Of a DNA stretch of 64,000 bases, positions 60,562-64,000 are shown piece after piece. The position numbers and the translations under genes were made by a program. The notes below the pieces were generated by a model, which saw only the letters and a list, made by a program, of their open reading frames with translations, was not told the DNA's origin and made no database searches. How positions within the stretch are numbered: position 1 is the first letter of the stretch; each line of letters opens with the position of its first letter. The DNA comes from Cupriavidus agavae. Its GTDB lineage: Bacteria; Pseudomonadota; Gammaproteobacteria; Burkholderiales; Burkholderiaceae. Where the stretch lies: positions 186,001 to 250,000 of the forward strand of contig NZ_SGXM01000004.1 in the NCBI RefSeq assembly GCF_004217045.1. Reading direction: 5' to 3'.

Positions 60562-61314
60562 TCAGACTTGCGCCTGGCCGCCGTCCACGAACAGTTCGGC
60601 CCCGTTCACGAAGCTCGCGTCGTCCGACGCCAGGAAGAGGGCGGCACCGGCGATTTCCGAGGGTTCTCCCACGCGACCCATCGGGATGCGCGATGCCAGG
60701 TAGTCCAGCAGACCCTGTTGTTGCGCAGCATCCGGACCGGCCAGTTCCACGAGGCCGGGCGTGCGGGTGGCGCCGGGGCTGATCGTGTTGACGCGGATGC
60801 CGCGATCCTTCAGGTCCAGAATCCAGCTACGTGCGAAAGCCCGGATGGCAGCCTTCGATGCGGAATAGACGCTGAAGGCGGCCGTACCTTCGATCGTGGT
60901 GGTCGATCCCGTCAGGATCACCGATGCACCTTTGGACAGCAGCGGCAGCGCCTTCTGCACGGTGAACAGCGTGCCCTTGACGTTGCGGTCGAAGGTGTCG
61001 TGGTAGTGCGCCTCGGTGATATCGCCCAGCGGCACCATCGTGCCGCCGCCCGCATTGGCGAACAGTACGTCGAGGCGTCCTTTCTCTGCGCGGATTTGCT
61101 TATACAGCGCATCCAGTTCCTCAGGCTTCGACGAGTCCACGCGGACACCGGTGGCGTTGCCGATCGCGGCGACGGCAGCATCGAGTTCCGCCTGGCGGCG
61201 GCCGGTGACATACACATGTGCGCCCTCGGCAGCAAAGCGCTTGGCCGTGGCCAGGCCGATGCCGCTAGTGCCGCCGGTAACGAGTGCAATCTTGTTTGCG
61301 AGCTTGCCGTTCAT
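60562..61314 (-). CDS. Short-chain dehydrogenase/reductase
   Basis: This 250-residue classical SDR has TGGTSGIG (residues 14-21), NAGGG near 85, Ser in ILTGSTTT near 136 and Tyr-Lys in YSASKAAI near 151-155. VTGRR after the second strand fits NADP binding. AAGGAGAAACACC precedes ATG 61314. It diverges from LysR paralogue B with 119 bases between, the usual arrangement for a regulator and its target. The protein resembles the widespread SDRs that LysR genes of this CrgA-like group control; the substrate is unknown. Confidence 0.91.
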   Translation of the reverse strand: MNGKLANKIALVTGGTSGIGLATAKRFAAEGAHVYVTGRRQAELDAAVAAIGNATGVRVDSSKPEELDALYKQIRAEKGRLDVLFANAGGGTMVPLGDITEAHYHDTFDRNVKGTLFTVQKALPLLSKGASVILTGSTTTIEGTAAFSVYSASKAAIRAFARSWILDLKDRGIRVNTISPGATRTPGLVELAGPDAAQQQGLLDYLASRIPMGRVGEPSEIAGAALFLASDDASFVNGAELFVDGGQAQV

Positions 61315-61390
61315 GGTGTTTCTCCTTGTTAGGTGTCGGAGGTTTCTGAAAGGGTGATGCGATGTGAGAAGAATATCGACGCCCGCGTCA

Positions 61391-61413
61391 TTTCGAAATA
61401 GAATTGATCGAAA
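61391..61413. promoter_or_regulatory. Inverted repeat between SDR and LysR paralogue B
   Basis: TTTCGA at 61391-61396 and TCGAAA at 61408-61413 form an inverted repeat with an 11-base AT-rich spacer. It lies in the divergent promoter region, where a LysR regulator would bind. The repeat is short, so the assignment is tentative. Confidence 0.35.
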
Positions 61414-61433
61414 ACCATCGTTGCAAAAATGAA

Positions 61434-62396
61434 ATGACGAAGTTTCCGGATTTCGAAGGGTTGGCCATGTTCGCCAAGGTGGCGGAGGAAGGGTCGTTCG
61501 CCGCAGCGGCACGCGCCATGGGGGTATCGGTGGCGACGGTGTCGCGCGGCGTTGCCAGACTGGAGGAGCGACTGGGCGGGCGCCTGCTCAATCGGACATC
61601 CCGGCACCTGGCCCTGACGGAGTTCGGCGCCACGATTGCGGAGCAGGCGGGTGACATCTACCGCCAGGCAGAAGCTGCCGAGAACGTGGCGCGCGAATTG
61701 TCGGTCAAGCCTCGCGGGCTGATCCGGCTGGCGGTACCGATGTCGTTCGGCGTGCGATGGGTGGCGCCGCTGCTGCCGGCATTCTTCGAGGCTTACCCCG
61801 AAGTCTCGATCGACCTGCACCTATCCGATGCCACGGTCGACATCGTGGCGCAAGGCTTCGATGCCGCGCTGCGCATTGCCGCGTTACCGGATTCTTCGCT
61901 GATCGCCAGGCAGTTGTGTCCGGTTTCGCAGATCGTCGTGGCGGCGCCCGCCTATCTGGATCGGGCTGGCCGCCCGATGCATCCACGCGATCTCGCAGAC
62001 CGGCCATGCTTCTCCTACGCATACCGGGCGCGCAGCGACGTGTGGCGCTTTGTCAACGACGCAGGGGAGGAACATCCGGTAACGCCGGTCGGCCCGTTGC
62101 GCGTGACCAACTCGGAGGCCTTGCTGCCCATGCTGCTGGCGGGGCAGGGAATCGCCGAACTGCCGGAGTTCATGGCCGGGGAATACCTGGCCGATGGCCG
62201 GCTCGAAAAGCTCATGGACGGCTGGCATCTCACGCGCGGCGGCCTGTACTTCGTGACGCCCTCGGCCCGCGCCAGACCGGCAAGGATCACCGCGCTGGCG
62301 GACTACTTTGCCGAGCATCTGTCGTCGCCAACCTGGGCGGGCGGCCGCGAAGCATCCCCCCTTATTAAGCGGGTGGCGAAAACCTCGGCCCGTTAA
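61434..62396 (+). CDS. LysR-family regulator, paralogue B
   Basis: This 320-residue LysR regulator has [23 protein letters not shown] and effector domain ([40 protein letters not shown]). ATG 61434 gives an N-terminus ([16 protein letters not shown]) that lines up with paralogue A ([16 protein letters not shown]), better than the TTG at 61404. It probably controls the divergent SDR. The C-terminal 15 residues are unique. Confidence 0.92.
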   Translation: MTKFPDFEGLAMFAKVAEEGSFAAAARAMGVSVATVSRGVARLEERLGGRLLNRTSRHLALTEFGATIAEQAGDIYRQAEAAENVARELSVKPRGLIRLAVPMSFGVRWVAPLLPAFFEAYPEVSIDLHLSDATVDIVAQGFDAALRIAALPDSSLIARQLCPVSQIVVAAPAYLDRAGRPMHPRDLADRPCFSYAYRARSDVWRFVNDAGEEHPVTPVGPLRVTNSEALLPMLLAGQGIAELPEFMAGEYLADGRLEKLMDGWHLTRGGLYFVTPSARARPARITALADYFAEHLSSPTWAGGREASPLIKRVAKTSAR

Positions 62397-62670
62397 ATAC
62401 CTTTTTTTCTCTTTCAAAACCTCTTCATACGGGATGGAAAGTAAAGATTGCAATCGGCAAGGTGCCGACCTAACGTGATATGGCACAAACAAACAAGTCA
62501 GAAAAAGCAACAGGAACCGGTCGTCTTCGACGATCGCAGGTAGCCGTGGGGTAGGTCAACACAGGGACGTTTCACCGATCTGGCAGCGCCAGGGTCTTGC
62601 CTCGCCGTACGCCGGTGATAGTCCCGCCATCCATGCCCCCTGCGGCTACCGTACATACAGGGAGGTGATC
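62397..62670. other. Intergenic region before the two-component system
   Basis: These 274 bases lie between LysR paralogue B and the leader frame of the histidine kinase. An AT-rich stretch at 62397-62420 follows the LysR stop. I see no gene or clear terminator. The promoter of the two-component operon should be here. Confidence 0.45.
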
Positions 62671-62751
62671 ATGGATCAACGGCTGCTCATTGTGTTGCCC
62701 GCCCTGAGCATGGCGCCCGTGCCGGCGCTGCCTGAGCGGAACCGGCCATGA
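62671..62751 (+). CDS. Possible 26-residue leader peptide coupled to the histidine kinase
   Basis: This short frame encodes MDQRLLIVLPALSMAPVPAL plus ERNRP-ending residues (26 in total). The ten bases before the ATG, GGAGGTGATC at 62661-62670, are a perfect complement of the 3' tail of 16S rRNA. The stop overlaps the kinase start as ATGA (62748-62751), while the kinase itself has no good binding site of its own. It may be a translated leader that couples initiation of the kinase, or a small peptide with its own function. No homologue is known to me. Confidence 0.55.
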   Translation: MDQRLLIVLPALSMAPVPALPERNRP

Positions 62752-63641
62752 AATGGATGCCACTGCTGCTGGCGGGCGCGTCCGTGACCCTGGCGTTCGC
62801 GGCGCTGCCACGCGCGGCGAACAGGCGCCGGCCGGCAGAGCGCCTGCGCATGGTGGAAAGCAGCCCGCTTTGCGACGCCGCCCGCCGGCCGGGCATGGTC
62901 GAGCTGGCCGGGTCACTCGCGCATGAACTGAACCAGCCGCTGACGGCGATCACCAGCAATGCGCAGGCCGCGCGCGAGTACCTGGTTTCGGGTGCGGCGG
63001 CGCAGGACGAAATCCGCGAGATTCTCGATGACATCGTCGCCGACGCCTCGCGCGCCAGCGACATCGTGCAGGGCGTGCGCGCGCTGATTCGCGGCGAGGC
63101 GCCCCGGCTGGTGCCGTTCTCGATCGGCGACGTAGTCGACCGCGCGCTGGAACTGGTGCGCGACCGGGCGCGTGCAGGCGGGGTGACCTTGCTGGGCGCA
63201 ACGGACCCTGCGCTGCCGCGTGCGGTGGCCGACCCGATGGAAATCCAGCTTGTGCTGCTGAACCTGCTTGTCAACGCGCTGGACGCCGTACAGGGCCTCC
63301 GCCCCGACGCCGCGCGGCAAGTCACCGTCTCGGCCGCCGCACGCGACGGCCTGCTGCTGCTGGCCGTGCGCGACAACGGTTGCGGCGTCAGCGAGGGGGA
63401 CCTCGACAAGATTTTCCGCCCCTTCTATTCGTCGAAACCCCGCGGCATGGGGCTTGGCCTGTCGTTCAGCCGCGCGTTGATGGAGCGAAACGGCGGACGC
63501 GTGCGCGCCATCCGCAACCGCGACGTCGGCATGACCTTCGAATGTCTGCTGCGCACCGAGGCGGCCGACACGGTCACCGCACACGATGCCCTGGCCGCGA
63601 CAATGGTGTCGCGGCTGCGCGCGGCCACTTCCAGGAGATAG
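62748..63641 (+). CDS. Sensor histidine kinase with minimal input region
   Basis: This 297-residue kinase has one N-terminal hydrophobic segment (MPLLLAGASVTLAFAALP) and no recognisable sensor domain. The phosphoacceptor is His59 in LAGSLAHELNQPLTAI, followed by the ATPase domain: N box LLNLLVNALDAV, G1 VRDNGCGV, F box IFRPFYSSK and G2 GMGLGLS. The HELNQPL form is that of FixL/DctB-like HPK4 kinases. A FixJ-type regulator follows, eight bases beyond the stop. The signal may come from another protein or through the single helix. Confidence 0.9.
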   Translation: MKWMPLLLAGASVTLAFAALPRAANRRRPAERLRMVESSPLCDAARRPGMVELAGSLAHELNQPLTAITSNAQAAREYLVSGAAAQDEIREILDDIVADASRASDIVQGVRALIRGEAPRLVPFSIGDVVDRALELVRDRARAGGVTLLGATDPALPRAVADPMEIQLVLLNLLVNALDAVQGLRPDAARQVTVSAAARDGLLLLAVRDNGCGVSEGDLDKIFRPFYSSKPRGMGLGLSFSRALMERNGGRVRAIRNRDVGMTFECLLRTEAADTVTAHDALAATMVSRLRAATSRR

Positions 63642-63648
63642 CACCGCC

Positions 63649-64000
63649 ATGCTTGCGACCGGGACCACCATCCACATCGTCGATGACGACGACAGCGTGC
63701 GGCGCGCGTTAGGCCGGGTGCTGGCGGCCCGGGGCTACGTCACCACGGGCTTCGCCTCGGCCGGTCAGTTCCTGGAACAGGCGGATCTGGATAGCACGCC
63801 GGGCTGCGTGCTGCTGGATTTGCAACTGCCCGACATCAGTGGCATCGACCTGCAGCAGGCGCTGGGCGGCCGGATCCCGGTCATCATCCTGACTGGCCAT
63901 GCCGACGTGGCCAGCGCGGTGGTGACGATGCAGGCCGGCGCCATCGACTTTCTGCAGAAGCCCGTGTCCGACGTACAACTGCTGGCGTCTGTGGCGCGCG
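63649..64000 (+). CDS. FixJ/NarL-type response regulator (3' end beyond the window)
   Basis: The first 117 codons of a response regulator start at ATG 63649, eight bases after the kinase stop, and run off the window end. The receiver domain is complete enough to see the acidic pocket (VDDDDSV near residues 11-17), the phosphorylation site Asp57 in VLLDLQLPD, Thr/Ala switch region ILTGHADV and Lys104 in FLQKPV. The GHADVASAVVTMQAGAIDFL run is characteristic of FixJ-family receivers, so a LuxR-type HTH is expected beyond the edge. Confidence 0.9.
   Translation, partial: MLATGTTIHIVDDDDSVRRALGRVLAARGYVTTGFASAGQFLEQADLDSTPGCVLLDLQLPDISGIDLQQALGGRIPVIILTGHADVASAVVTMQAGAIDFLQKPVSDVQLLASVAR

Overview
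The window looks like a piece of a Cupriavidus-type genome (Burkholderiaceae, Betaproteobacteria). The reasons are uniformly high GC, dense operons with four-base ATGA overlaps, four features typical of Burkholderiales (three orphan Bug/TctC-type periplasmic binding proteins, a Burkholderiales porin, a VgrG island, IclR- and LysR-controlled catabolic operons), and an aspartate dehydrogenase close to what I remember of the Cupriavidus enzyme. The concentration of accessory catabolism would suit a chromid or megaplasmid, but that is inference. No rRNA, tRNA, insertion sequence or CRISPR array was seen.

Layout. 1-4864: the 3' half of a heavy-metal RND efflux pump gene, a small membrane protein, a Fur-box-preceded TonB-dependent siderophore receptor and a DUF883 protein. 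5222-19629: an orphan type VI secretion (T6SS) island with no core tss genes apart from one TssM-like paralogue. It encodes a DUF3304 lipoprotein, VgrG, a DUF4123 chaperone, a VasX/BTH_I2691-like effector, two tandem DUF6708 membrane proteins (probable immunity), PAAR, an unknown two-helix membrane protein and a TssM/IcmF-like protein without a recognisable Walker A lysine. A remnant of an effector C-terminus lies between the two DUF6708 genes.

19684-41536: a large catabolic region. A porin/Bug operon and an alpha/beta hydrolase diverge from it. Then comes a 12-gene operon: small helix-turn-helix (HTH) protein, Rieske oxygenase, SDR, cupin, IclR, atypical SDR, ThDP enzyme, aspartate dehydrogenase, aldehyde dehydrogenase, VOC dioxygenase-like protein, VanB-type reductase, MFS importer. 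After a coiled-coil protein and a MarR gene there is a second IclR operon with a Bug protein and an IorAB-type molybdenum hydroxylase. One 16-bp palindrome, GTTTCATNNGTAAAAC, occurs in front of all three transcription units, so the region may be a single regulon for an aromatic or N-heteroaromatic compound. This is the best candidate here for an undescribed system.

41607-48342: an SDR/LysR pair, then a LysR gene divergent from D-serine dehydratase (dsdA), a Bug protein and an amidase. 48426-54534: a complete malonate decarboxylase operon mdcABCDEGH on the minus strand, without an adjacent transporter. 54674-58742: a GbsR/MarR-like regulator with a cyanide-insensitive-type bd quinol oxidase and an MpaB-family protein. 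58973-64000: a small coiled-coil protein, two paralogous LysR regulators around an SDR, and a histidine kinase/FixJ-type response regulator pair cut by the window end. The kinase is preceded by a 26-codon leader frame with an exceptionally strong ribosome binding site.
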